A stretch of 64,000 nt of DNA from Anthonomus grandis grandis (lineage: Eukaryota; Arthropoda; Insecta; Coleoptera; Curculionidae), in the NCBI RefSeq assembly GCF_022605725.1, contig NC_065550.1, positions 1,922,001-1,986,000 of the forward strand. Direction: 5' to 3'. A program made the translations under genes and the position numbers. Positions within the stretch are counted from its first letter, which is position 1; each line of letters starts with the position of its first letter. Shown one piece after another: positions 9,451 to 20,601 of the stretch. Below the pieces are notes generated by a model. That model had not been told where the DNA came from and did no database searches. It was given only the letters and a program-made list of their open reading frames with translations.

Positions 9451-11595
9451 AGCTTAGTTGTCAATATGAATCTATAATTATTAATTTAAGCGGAAAAAAG
9501 AACCGAGTAATTCTATAGATAAATAAGAGAATTACAGAAAATTTAGTAACATCGTTACAAAGTGAATCGCGAGTGAAGGGCAAAGAATATCTGAATTACA
9601 GAGGCATTAAAGTAAATGAGCAGGCAATAGGTAAACCATGCCGGAAGATAAATAATTTTATTTTTGTCGATCTAAGTATCATTTCACTATGTTGTAGATC
9701 ACGTTGTTTCCATAAGATTCCTGAAGGTGATCGGCAAGAGATTTTTGATAAATTTTATGCTCTAGAAACGAAAAATGAACAAGATGCATATTACAGACTT
9801 TAATTGAGTGTTCAGAAATTTCAAGAAAACGACTCAAAGTATTAACTAATAATGCAAAACCAAAAAGCAAATCATATAAATACTGTATGTTTTCTAGTTC
9901 AGAAAAGTTTAGTGTCTGCAAAATCACTTTTGTTAGTATCCATTGCGTCACAGTAGACCGCCTTCGATGCTTGGCTAATTTATTATCATTGGGAAAGTCA
10001 CCTAACGATAGACGAGGTAAAAGTACCCCAGGAAATGCGAAACCTGGAGGGGTGGTTAGGCAAGTAGAGGAACATATTCGAACATTTCCTGTAAAAAATC
10101 ACATTATGGCAGTCGAGGCTATCACTATCTTAGTGAAAAATTGGACATCAAAAAAATGCATGAGTTATTTATCATCAAATATCCCGAATCATCTGTGAAG
10201 TACAGCTTTTGTCGCAAGATATTCAAGGAACGTTTTAGCTTGTCTTTCGGTAGACCACAGGTCGATACCTGCTGCATCTGTAAGGTACTTTTCAGCAAAA
10301 TTAAATCTAAGTCCCTAAAAAACGTAGCTAAACGTGTAGCTGTGGTAGAGAAAATTGTCCACGAGAGAAAAGCTAAAAAATTCTATAGCAAAATGAACGA
10401 ATGACAGAATCCACGGTAGGAGCAATTTGCGTTGACTACATGCAAAATCTCTTTTATTCTAGTTCAAGATACATTTTACTTGCATCAACTAAATGTTAAT
10501 GTTTTTAATATCCACGACCTTAAGACTGGAAAAACAATGTTTTATGTATACCATGAAGGTATAGGCAAAAAAGGACCAAATGAGGTTTGTTCCTTTAATA
10601 TGAATTTTATAAATAGTAAAATTCCACCAAACATTGAATATTTCCATATTTTTTCTGACGAATACGGTGGTCAGAATAAAAACCATTCAGTTGTTAGGAT
10701 GTGCTTAGGCCTTACAGACCTGGGACGATTTCAAAGTGTGAACCAGTATTTTCCCATAAGACGACATTCATATATGCCATATGACAGGGATTTTGCCATG
10801 GTGAAGAAGAAAATTAATAAAAATAATAGGGTTTTTCTACTAAAAGGTTATGTTTCATTGATTGTCGGTTCAAGCACTAAAATAATTTTTTTGGTGCACC
10901 TCATGGTGAATACAAGAACTATAAAAGCTGGTGGTCTGTTTACTACAAAAAAAATTATTTGTCTACGGCATCTTATGAAAGGGGTGTTAAAAAAGAAGAT
11001 AAAGTTTCTTTTCTGATTTCCAATTTTATGCACTTCAGTTACAGCAAGGACGAAAAAGGCGTCGTGACTGCCCGAGACTTTATTAATGGCCTTAGAGTAT
11101 GAATTTAGGTTAGGAACATCTACCGTTGTCAGATCTTTTCCAACAGTCGTTGCATACCCTAATATAAAAATCTCAATCAGTGCAAAAAAGATGTTGAATA
11201 TCAAAAAGTTTGAGAGGTTTATAGTAGGAAAAGGCGAAGAAATTGAAAACTTTTATCGGCAAATATTTGAATTGCCAACTGTTGGTGGTGACGATGATGA
11301 TGTTAATGAAGATTGACAGGGTTTTTTTGAGGGACGTATTATTTTGACTTAATAAACTCGATTTCAAAAAAAGTTGTATGTTTATTCTAGAAACCCCACA
11401 TGTCCACGGCCATTTCAATTTTTTTCTCACAAGACCAGAAAATTTTAGTATTCATTTTTGCTTAAAACTTTATAGCAAGTACCCATACTTTATTTTGGGA
11501 CACTTCCTTTATTAGATTTTTAAAGTGTTTTTAATTAAAACAGTTTTTCTTAAAATCTTGATTTTTGGACATGTGGGGTGGGGTTTCTCAAATAA

Positions 11596-12339
11596 GTGAT
11601 TCATTTGTACCAAAATTAGTTTTTCTGTTTTTTGATAGTTTGCAAATTGACACCCTGTGTATATTTTTACGCAAAATATACCTAGAAATTACGAAAAAAT
11701 AGAATAAAAATAAAACCTGCTTCAAAAAATATATAATAAATTGATGATTCATTGAGGTTAAAGCAGCCATAAGACTGTTATTTAAAAAAAAACCTTTTTA
11801 TAACAATGATTTAATTGCCTTTTTACGCAAATTTATTAACTGGTTTTTATGAGCATACATATTTTCCCTTTACAGAAATTCTAAAAAACCACGGTCATTA
11901 ATATTTTCCGAACCCTTTCATCATGCTGCGTTTGGGATCATTAAACCGGCCCATTAAGTCTCAAATCCGGGATCGAACTTTTTAATAAGGGCTTATAATC
12001 TTTTTATGAATTTTTTTTTTTTATTAGAGGAGAATTAATTTAAAATAACAAAAATGCTATTTATGTCAACGTGTTGAAATATAAAATACAAGGTATGGTG
12101 CAAATAAAGTAGTAAAGCTTAAACAATTAATTTCTACCATTTAACTTAAAGTAAATAAACTAAGGATCGATCAATAAATTATATTTATTGACATATTGGC
12201 TGGCACCGTTATATTAAACATGATATTGGCGATGGCCACTAACTAGCAATAGAGCCAGTTCAGTACAATTAAATGGGCTTATTATTCGTTGATTTAACTG
12301 AAGAGGATTAATGTCAGTAATTCAACCCAAATTTTAAGC
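11596..12339. other. AT-rich stretch, nothing recognised
   Basis: Contains an ACACCCTGTGTATA word near 11650, reminiscent of a mariner end but with no partner that I could find. No coding signal. Confidence 0.45.
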
Positions 12340-12500
12340 TTCCGGAAAACAAGAGCTTGGAAACCAGGGCCATATTGTACCAAAATAGGATGGATAGTGT
12401 CCGGACCTTTAACGTTTATTAAAGATTTTACGATATGTAATATCAGTAAAAACGATTTACTGCAAAATCAGCTAACTAAGTTTTGGGAGCTAGAGAAAAA
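12340..12500 (+). pseudogene. BEL/Pao pol fragment (protease-RT linker)
   Basis: The plus frame reads GWIVSGPLTFIKDFTICNIS then LQNQLTKFWELEK. This is the segment between aspartic protease and reverse transcriptase in BEL/Pao polyproteins. It stops matching about 12500, and there is no LTR nearby, so it is a short isolated remnant. It belongs to a different copy from the BEL element at 14728-22471, whose own equivalent lies near 17430-17570. Confidence 0.6.
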
Positions 12501-12929
12501 CTCCCTCATAAGAAAAACATTTTATCGATACGTTAGAGTACTCAACGGACGGAAGATTTATTCTGCCAACGGTTTGATACTGGTTATTTGAGTCGGATTC
12601 ATTATTGTAAAGAAATAAAAAATGATCCATTTCGGTTTATGATTATAGAAGGAATTCCTAACGCAACAATCGAATCTGGAGCAAAGGGAGGCTGATATAC
12701 AATACCGGAAGATCTATTCAAGGAATCATCAGCCCTGTTAATAACGCCCGTAGCTTATAGATAACATGAACGTGCTAATGTACGTCAGACATATGAAAGG
12801 CACTTTGATACTTTCCGAAAACGCCATAACAACCAAAAACCAAACATACAAGATGCTTTGATTGTAGAGAGTATAAATATGTTTTAAAGGTTGCTCAAAG
12901 CTACGCAACCAGTGTACCTTTTAAAAGCA
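12501..12929. other. Unassigned, probably decayed retroelement sequence
   Basis: Translated fragments look protein-like (for example RKTFYRYVRVLNGRKIYSAN near 12500-12570) but I cannot place them. It could be the gag-side part of the Gypsy-like element that follows. Confidence 0.3.
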
Positions 12930-13400
12930 ACTGAGACATTCTGCTGCATTTTGCCGTAAGAGCAAGCCTACATTATTTCACAAGACCTTGGTTTGCGAGA
13001 CTGAGCCAAACATGGAAACCGAAGGAACCGGTATTATGTTTCCTGTAACATAAATGGCTACACCTTGAGAGGGTTTGCCGACTTAGATTGTGAGCTTGTT
13101 CTTATTCGTGAATGCCAAAAATGTTAATTAAGTATGGAGCAGCAGTATGTCTGACCGATCATGGAGAAGCTATTGGCAAGGTGATGAGTACAGCCAGGAC
13201 AATTTTAAGAGTAGACTTGTTTGATGCTTAAGTTGTCGTATTTATAATTCCAGACAGCTTGCACACCATGCCAGTTCTTATTGCCAGGTCAATTTTAAAT
13301 AGAAACAAGGCCGTCACTATTATTTGAGATGGGAATCTTAGAGTAGTTTTCAGTGACATGTCATAATTACTGCAAATTGACGAACTTTTTTCAAAAAGGA
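12930..13400 (+). pseudogene. Gypsy-like zinc knuckle and protease remnant
   Basis: Frames near 12940-12985 give a decayed knuckle (SAAFCRKSKPT). Around 13140-13370 they give a stretch ending IIPDSLHTMPVLIARSILN, typical of the C-terminal half of a Ty3/Gypsy aspartic protease (the DTGA core itself is not visible). Multiple stops and frame changes. It precedes the RT block directly and is in the same orientation, so it belongs to the same element. Confidence 0.45.
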
Positions 13401-13509
13401 TTGTGATGATGGCAGCGGCTTCTACAAATATACTGCCTAGTCATATTGGTTTCGTTAGATGTATTCATAAAAATGCCGAGATGTTTGCAGCCAAACAAAT
13501 AATATGTTT

Positions 13510-14560
13510 TACAGAGATATCGATTATCGTGTCCTTAATACAAAAACACTGAAGGATAGAAGAGCTGAAAACATTTTACTACACTGGATATGGCAAGTGA
13601 CTACCACCAGATTGCAATGGAAAAGGAATTCAGTGAGAAAATAGCTTTCGTAATTCCAGATGAACAGTACGAATACTTGAGGATGCAATTTGAGTTAGTT
13701 AACGCGGCTGCAGTTTTCCAAAGAACAATCAATCACATTTTGTATTTTATGAGGTTCTCTACTAAGTTTGCGCACATGGACGATATTTTAGTGCCTTATT
13801 GGACATATTCAAATGTAATTTCTTCTAAAAAAAATCGATTAGATGAGACATGAAATTGGTTTTGCTGCAATACGTCCTGGTATATCAAAAATTGCTGCTA
13901 TACATTTTCCTAGCTCCAAGAAAGTCCATCAAGTGCGCCAATTTGTAGACCTTTTTAGCTACTTTCGGAAGAAATTATGCATAAATTGCTTGTTCTTTAA
14001 CCTGCCTTAGTAAAAAGGATGTATCTCTTAGTTGGAGTGTAGCGGAGGATAGTGCTTTTGAAAAACTTGGAGAAGTTGTGATGAAAAGACCTATACTTGC
14101 TATATGTGATCCTAAATTACAATCTAAAGTTCACACCGATGCATAACTGACAATGGATTGTTGGACTTAATGGTATTCTTTTGCAAAGGCAAACCGACGC
14201 TTAAGCCAGTATTCAGCCCGATAGCTTAAAGCCAGTATTCTACTTTAGTCACCAAACAATGAAAGATAAAGAAAAGTTTCACTCTGATGAGCTAGATAGC
14301 TTAGCTGCCTTTTGTTCGTTGTAATGATTCAGAGTTTACCTATTAGGATTATCGTCCAGGTGGTACCTGACTGTAGTGCTTTAAGAACAGCTATGATGAA
14401 ACGAGACCTTATTCCACGTGTTGCCAGATGATGGTTGATAACCCAAGAGTTGATTTTACAGTAGAGTATCGCCTGGGCTCAAAAATGGCTCAATGGTTTC
14501 CAACAAGAAATTCAAGAGGCAGGAGTATTGTAAGTGGATATTACGCAAAACGATTGGATT
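13510..14560 (+). pseudogene. Gypsy-like reverse transcriptase and RNase H remnant
   Basis: Motifs in order: DYRVLNTKTLKDR (about 13520), MASDYHQIAMEKEFSEK (13590), EYLRMQFELVNAAAVFQR and MDDIL (about 13780), matching Ty3/Gypsy RT in which the active site is normally Y/F-x-DD. Connection-domain similarity follows (VHQVRQFVDLFSYFRK, about 13930), then the RNase H region KVHTDA (about 14140) and REL-like text near 14390-14500. Stops and frameshifts are frequent. The frame continues into an integrase piece that is split by the BEL insertion at 14728. Confidence 0.75.
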
Positions 14561-14727
14561 CTTGCAGTATAATGTAAAGATGCTAAATGCAAGAAAAAAA
14601 TACGAAAAAAGACAAATATACAAAGGTTATGTTGTAAAGAATGGTTAATTGAATAGGCAAACTCGTAACGGGCCGAAATGGTATGTACCAAAAGCCAGCC
14701 GAAAGGTCGTAACAATGTATCATAATG
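14560..14727 (+). pseudogene. Gypsy-like integrase N-terminus, left half
   Basis: After the RNase H region the frame runs to VPKASRKVVTMYH-like text ending at 14727, where the BEL LTR begins. The matching continuation (YDNMGYFVMKKTL, then KYWFTRMRK) starts right after the BEL element at 22472. Joined by position only, the two halves make an ordinary integrase H-H zinc region, which shows that the BEL inserted into this codon. Confidence 0.6.
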
Positions 14728-14988
14728 TGTTTAGACTTTAAAAAATAATAATTTATAATAAACGTGGCAACATGCTCATGACGGTGAGACGAGGTGGGAG
14801 CGAGTCGTGAAGCGAGGACGATGATGCCATTAACGCGAGAGTAACGAAGAGAAGAGAGATCGACAGCATTCGTTGGTATAAGAAAGGATGTAGAATTTGT
14901 CTTACTTTGTAAAATTTAAAATAGTTATAAATCATACAGTCCAATTTCATTTAAATTGGTGGTCCTTCGGCACACGATCCACGCAACA
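14728..14988 (+). repeat. BEL 5' LTR
   Basis: 261 bp, TG...CA ends. It matches 22205-22471 nearly base for base apart from a handful of substitutions (for example ACATGCTCATGACG here against ACGTGCGCGCGACG) and a short AAAT insertion in the 3' copy. Confidence 0.9.
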
Positions 14989-15439
14989 TTTTGGTCACAT
15001 CGAGACGGATAACAGATCCAGACAGTAAACGTTGGCCTATGGAAAGTAATGGCAGCATAATGGGAACGTAATGAAGCCAAGCACGGAGCTTCAACGCGGG
15101 ATTAAGCAAGGTGAGATCGCTCTATACTCCTTTTTTTTGTACCTTCCTTCACGTAAATTTCTTATACTTCTCGATATTTTGCTCGTACCTAGTTGTATTG
15201 TAGTTAGAAATTGGCTTCGTCTTTATGAAATTATTCCCGTATCTCGTATTTAATACGATTTTATTAAGTTTTAGTTTTTAATCGTTTAAGAAACGTTTGG
15301 TTTATATACTCGTTACTCGTACTCGTTATAAGCACACGAAAGCTTTGTTATTCTCGTATCTCGTATTTCACGCCATTTTATCAGTTTTCATTATTTTTAA
15401 TCGTTTGAGACACGTTCGTTTTATATCCTTGTCATTAAA
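14989..15439 (+). other. BEL 5' untranslated leader
   Basis: Lies between the LTR and the gag ATG. Begins with the primer-binding-site-like TTTTGGTCACATCGAGACGG. The rest is non-coding with some near-repeats (CGTATCTCGTATTT appears at about 15238 and 15355, ACACGTTCG-like words nearby). Confidence 0.6.
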
Positions 15440-16261
15440 ATGCCAAAAAAGCGTAATAACAGTAAATGTAATGCCACGTTAGAAGGAGAAGATGATCGAA
15501 TTTTAGAATTAAAACATGCACGCGAAGTCATATGCGATAGATTACTTCGGTTTTCAAATTTTTTACACGGCAAAGTAGATGAAATATTTCAAATTGAAAC
15601 GCGATTAAAAAGTGTTGAAGATTTCACGGAATTTGATAAAATTCAGACACGTTTAGAATTTTTATTGCCCGAAGAAAAAGACAATCGATTGGACACGGAA
15701 TCAATGTTTTATTCGAATATTTCTTGCGCGAAAAAGCTTATATCCGAATGTAATAATAAATTAAAAAGTCCTTTATCGGAGAGCCATAACGCACATTTGG
15801 CAACATCACAATCAAATGTTCATAGGGATTTTGGCGCGGTTGCCAAGCTACCAAATCTCGGATTACCAGCGTTTCATAGTAAATATGAAACCTGGTACGG
15901 TTTTAAAGATGTGTTTGACTCGGTGGTCAGAAATCGACCCGATTTAAGTGATATTGATAAATTTTTGTATTTGAAAATTTATTGTAAAGATGATGCTTTA
16001 AAACTTATCGATTCTCTGGATGTCACGGCATTAAACTATACTATAGCATTAGATTTATTACAGAAACGATATGAAAACAAACCTGCAATAATTAATCACC
16101 ACGTTAATAATCTTTTATTTAATTTACCCAACGTTTCAAAAGAATCTTCTGTACAGTTAAGAAAACTATTAGACACTGTTCATCAGCATAAAACTGCTTT
16201 AGAAAAATTAAACCTACCTGTTCAATATTGGGATATCTTACTCATTTCTATAATATTATAA
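15440..16261 (+). pseudogene. gag: BEL/Pao gag
   Basis: A 273-codon open frame starts MPKKRNNSKCNATLEGEDD and contains LPAFHSKYETWYGFKDVFDS (residues about 143-162) and LLQKRYENKPAIINHH (about 211-226). These are hallmarks of the Pao/BEL gag (DUF1759 family), which forms the particle shell. The frame ends prematurely at a TAA. The gag continues out of frame (TLNDLMEFLTKNCFTLEAI at about 16320-16380). The start is chosen as the first ATG after the leader. Inactive because of the stop and frameshift. Confidence 0.85.
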
Positions 16262-17390
16262 AAAGTCGACGATCGTACTAAACGGTAATGAGAAAGTAAG
16301 CAGACAAATCAAAACTTACCGACATTAAATGATTTAATGGAATTTTTAACAAAAAATTGCTTTACACTTGAAGCCATACATGATTTTGTAAAATCAAACA
16401 ATAGTCACGAAAATATGTCACGGCAACAAAATAGAGGTTTTTTAATAAACTGAAAATGTTTTATTTCAACGGGAAACTCGTATGAAAACAAATGTTATAT
16501 TTGTCAAGAAAATCATTTTATAATTTATCAATTTATAATAAGTATAATGAAGTTAAATAACACAACTATGCACCAATTGTTTGCGATCGGGACATTCAAA
16601 ATTCGAATGTAAGTCCAGTGGTTGCAAAAAATGTCAGCTGAAACACAATACGTTTTTACATAACGATCAATATCGACATGTTTCTCAAAGAATTGGAAAT
16701 CAAAGCGGCAACGTCGTAACATCCCACCTACGAGCAGCGGCTACTGGAAGGGAAATCGAAACCGTCCACGGCGCGGTTACGTCACGGCCGATGCATCGAT
16801 GCCAAAGTGAACCAAATCGCACGGATAGAGAAATCGTAAATTCTGGTGAATTATTAAGCGAACATGATGTGATTAGCGAGCAACAAGGAGTACATAGCTT
16901 ATGTACGACTAATTCAATAAGCAATAATCCAATATTATCTGATGGTTTTATATCTTACTCGACTTTTAACAAAAATCACGTTTTATTATCAACGGCAACA
17001 ATATTTATAGCGGACAGTAGTGGCTTTTGGAATAAATGTAATGTACTGCTAGATTCAGGCAGTCAGTCAAACTTAATAAGTCAATCGCTATGTAAAACAT
17101 TAAACTTATCGTGTCAAAAGGTAAAATAGCCTTTGTCTGGTATAAACCTAATAGTAACAAAAATCACGCATAAAACTTCTACAAAACTAAAATCAAGATT
17201 TAGTTCATTTGAAGTAAATTTATCGTTTTTAGTCTTACCGGTTATAACAGAAAGATTACCGCTTTTTCAATTTGACAAATCAATAATAAATTATCCAGAA
17301 AATATTAATTTAGCTAATGAGCAGTTCAACGTACCAAAAGAAATAGATGTGTTACTCGGGGCAGGGATATTTTTTGATTTGCTCTAAAAC
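16262..17390 (+). pseudogene. BEL/Pao nucleocapsid zinc fingers and protease
   Basis: A CTNCLRSGHSKFEC knuckle followed by CKKCQLKHNTFLH lies at about 16565-16660, as usual at the gag-pol border of BEL/Pao. The aspartic protease active site reads VLLDSGSQSNLIS (about 17045-17085), DSGSQ being the usual variant in this superfamily. The protease C-terminus reaches EIDVLLGAGIFFDLL (17340-17385). A TAG at 17127 and a TAA at 17385 break it. Confidence 0.8.
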
Positions 17391-17429
17391 GATAAAATTA
17401 AGTTAGGAAATAATATGCCAGTCCTCCAA

Positions 17430-18570
17430 AAAACATGTTTAGGGTGGATTTAAGTGGAAATTTAAAATTTTAGGAACAGCAAAATAAAGCAATTTTATAA
17501 CTAAAGTGACAAATAAAAATTTAGACGAATCCTTGTAAAGATTTTGGCAAATTGAAGTTTTATCGAACGAAAAAGTGTTGTCCAAAGATGAACAATATTT
17601 TGAACACTTTTTTAATAAAACTACAAGAAGAAGTGCCGATGGCTCTTTTATTGTTAAATATCCGTTTAAACAATACGTTGAGAAATATTTAGGAGACTTT
17701 AAATCGGTAGCCTTAAATCGTTTTAAGCATTTAGAAGTACGGTTAAACAAAAATACGGTTAAACAGTACACAGCTTTTATGCATGAATATGAGACATTAG
17801 GGCACATGACTTTTAAGGGTAATTTAGATTTTGATATATCAATTGACAGTCAATCATTTTTTATGCCTCATACTGCTATTTTGAGGGACTCTTCAGGAAT
17901 CTTGTTTAATGATATAATATTGGTAGGACCGATAATACAATCTGATCTTTTTTTTATACTTTTACGATCAAAATTTAGAAAGTACGTAATAAGCGCGGAT
18001 ATAAAGATGATGATCGATGCATTTTAATTGATCCTAACGAACATACATTTCAGCAAATTTTGTGGAGACCTACTCCTCATGAACCAATGAAAGTGTATAC
18101 TCTAAATACCTTACATATGGTACGGCTAGCGCACCGTTCCAAGCTACGCGTTGTCTTAAAGAACTTGCAATAAAAAAAAAGAAAAGGTATCCAAGAGCAC
18201 CAAAAATAATAGAACAATCCTTTTATATGGATGATCTTTATTTAAGTGTGGATACGCAAGACGAAGCGAAAGAAATTTATTGTGAACTTACACATATATT
18301 ATCCGGAGCTAACTTAACTTTAAGAAAATGGTCATCTAACGAAAAATCCATTTTAAATTTTATTTTAAATCAAAGCGAAGTCCATGATGAAGCTTTAGAT
18401 ATATTTCATGATAAAAAATAATTAAAAACTTTAGGCATATTCTGGGACGCGAATCGAGATGTATTAAAATATTCTGTTAACGTAAAATTTAATGAAACAA
18501 AAATCACGAAACGCACAGTTCTCTCAGTCATATCACAAATATTCGATCCGCTTGGCCCGGCTCTAATTAA
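17430..18570 (+). pseudogene. BEL/Pao reverse transcriptase
   Basis: Begins with FWQIEVLSNEKVLSKDEQYF and contains YVISADIKMM (motif A, about 17980-18010), QILWRP (about 18057), TYGTASAPFQATRCLKEL (about 18112-18165, out of frame with its neighbours) and the catalytic YMDDLYLSVD at about 18224. The fingers-to-palm order is right. The motif A segment ends at a TAA at 18024, and another stop follows at 18419. The product would copy the element's RNA, but this copy cannot. Confidence 0.8.
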
Positions 18571-19200
18571 CGCCAAAATGCTAATGCAGAAATTATGGCA
18601 GCTACATTTAGATTGGGATGAGATTTTACTACTTAACTTAAAAGAATATTGGTTACATTTTATTTCACAAATTCCTCTTTTAAGTAAAATCGAGATAGAT
18701 CATCATGTTTTAATATCAAACGCCAAGAGTATTGAATTATATGGGTTTTTAGACAGCTCTCAAAAGGCATGCCCCGCATATACCACTCCTTAGGTAAAAA
18801 AGGTGAAAGAAAAATACGTCTTTTAACCGCTAAATCTGAAGTAGCCCCTCTTAAAAAATAAACTGTACCAAGATTAGAATTAGTAGCAGCGCATTTACTC
18901 GCGGAATTAATTTATAAAATTAAAAACATTCTAGATATTAATATTTCTATTGTTACTTACTTCACGGATTCGACTATAGTTTTAGCTTGGTTAAAAATCG
19001 AACCATGCAATCTCAAAACCTTTGTGGCCAATAGGGTGGTAAAAATCTTGGAAATATCCAATATAGAAAGCTGGAAATACGTGAAAACTAAAGAAAACCC
19101 AGCAGACATTATTTCGCGCGGATTGGATCTAAAGGATTTAGTTGAAAACTGTGGTTTCATGGTTCGGAATTTTTAAGGGAAAATCTAGAAAAATATACCC
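18570..19200 (+). pseudogene. BEL/Pao connection and RNase H region
   Basis: Text such as AKMLMQKLWQLHLDWDE (about 18575-18625), ELYGFLDSSQKA (about 18735-18770), VPRLELVAAHLLAEL (18870-18915), YFTDSTIVLAWLK (18955-18995) and NPADIISRGLDL (19095-19130) follows the BEL/Pao order. FTDST and the DxxSRG motif mark RNase H. Stops at 18789 and 18858 and a frameshift are present. Confidence 0.75.
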
Positions 19201-19319
19201 AAGAACATTTAAAGGAAGAACATTATGAGACGTTACCGGAAATAAAGACAAATAATATTACATTACACATCTCGAATAACAAAATAGAAATTTAATCTAC
19301 AGATAAAAATTAAAAAATT

Positions 19320-20601
19320 TTTGAAACTATGAGTAAATTGCGAAAAGTTATTGCATATATTTGTAGATTTAAACATCGGACGCTAAATAAAGTTAGAGCT
19401 TCTTCAGATTCATTATCTGTTGAAGAGTTAAATGAAGCTTATTCTATTTTAATTCGAAAAGCACAATCGGAATGTTTTCAGCAAGAATTTAAAGATCTTA
19501 AAAAATTGAATAAGGTTTGCAGTTGTAGTAAAATTTTAGGTTTACATCCTTTTCTAGATACAGACGATATTATTAGAGTAGGCGGAAGATTAAATAATTT
19601 GGAGTTAGATTACAATCAACTGCATCCAATTATTTTACCCGATAAGCATAAGCTAACCGACTTAATAATTTTAGAATAACATCTAAAGAACTTGCACGCA
19701 GGAACTCTAAATTTATTATCAATTATTCGAATAAACTTCTGGCCTGTAAATGGGAAAAACGCGGTCAAAAGAATAATACGATCTTGTATAAGATGTTATC
19801 GCGTAAATCGAAAACCTGGACAATTTTTGATGGGTTCATTACCACGTTCTAGAGTAACACCAAGTAGGCAATTTACAAGCTGTGGTGTAGACTACGCGGG
19901 CCCTATCTATGTCAAAGAGGGTACACTTCGCAGAAGCAAGTTAATCAAAACTTATATCTGTGTATTTATTTGTTTCGCGACTCGAGCTGTTCACATAGAG
20001 TTGGTAACAGATTTGACAACTAACAATTTTCTAAGCGCTTTGAAACGATTTTGTTCTAGACGCGATAAACCAAGTGATATCTATTCCGATAATGGAACAA
20101 ATTTTGTAGGAGCTAACAATTATTTTATAGAATTATACAATATCCTTAATAATGAAAGGCATAATAGTGTTATTACTTCTTTTTTGGCACAAGAAAAAAT
20201 AAAGTGGCATTTCATACCGGCGCGTTCGCCTCATGTTGGAGGCTTATGAGAGGCTTCTGTAAAATCAATTAAATTTCACGAAATATAATAAATTTAAAAA
20301 GAGTTTTAGGAAACGCATCTTTACGTTTCAATGAAATGACACATTGCTCATGCAGATCGAGGCGTGCTTAAACTCGCGCCCTCTTATGCCAATGTTTAAC
20401 GATATTAAGGACTATCTTCCTTTGACACCTTCCCACTTCGTCATAGGCGATTCACTAGCCAGTTCCCCCGAAGCAGAAGTACAAGATGTTCCAATTTCAC
20501 GATTATCCCGATATCAGCGCTTGCAGCAGTTACACCAGTAATTTTGGAACCAATGGTCAAGACGTTATTTGGCTAGTCTACAAGCCCGATCAAAGTGGAA
20601 A
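19320..20601 (+). pseudogene. BEL/Pao integrase
   Basis: An N-terminal zinc region (LHAGTLNLLSIIR near 19692 and CIRCYRVNR near 19790) is followed by the catalytic core. The core holds VDYAGPIYV (first Asp, about 19885), IYSDNGTNFVGA (second Asp, about 20080) and ARSPHVGGL followed by a TGA then EASVKS, where the catalytic Glu would be (about 20220-20260). Stops at 19677 and 20248 disrupt it. It then runs through ACLNSRPL and LTPSHFVIGDSL to RYQRLQQLHQ and ARSKWK, where the 1.26-kb insertion starts. Confidence 0.85.

Larger units (their letters stand above)
8361..11316 (+). pseudogene. DUF7869-like protein of a DNA transposon, broken
   Basis: Start MSSSEEDVFVKVIPKKCKK at 8361 is acidic then basic. 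After the LTR insertion the frame resumes at about 9524 (KGKEYLNYRGIKVNEQAIGK, then RCFHKIPEGDRQEIFDKFY). It continues through DIKKMHELFIIKYPESSVKY and FGRPQVDTCCICKVLF near 10150-10290. Next come VQDTFYLHQLNVNVFNIHDL and the block HIFSDEYGGQNKNHSVVRM at about 10460-10700. It ends with a C-terminus finishing DDDDVNED at 11316. From memory this domain order matches insect proteins that databases label DUF7869. SDxxGGQNKN looks like an RNase-H-fold DDE-type core, which is my inference. At least four frameshifts and several stops are present, so it is inactive. Confidence 0.65.
8253..11595 (+). mobile_element. DNA transposon with DUF7869-like protein and hairpin ends
   Basis: The left end reads TTATTTGAGAAACCCCAC and the right end, reverse-complemented, reads the same 18 bases. 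This gives a 3343-bp interval with inverted termini. The left end is followed at 8287-8301 by GTTTCTCAAATAA, the exact complement of its first 13 bases, so it can fold. At the right, GAAACCCCACATGTCC (from about 11390) is mirrored by 11567-11589, giving a second fold. Inside lies one broken reading frame (8361-11316), interrupted by an LTR-retrotransposon fragment. I see no clean target-site duplication, so the superfamily is open. Confidence 0.6.
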
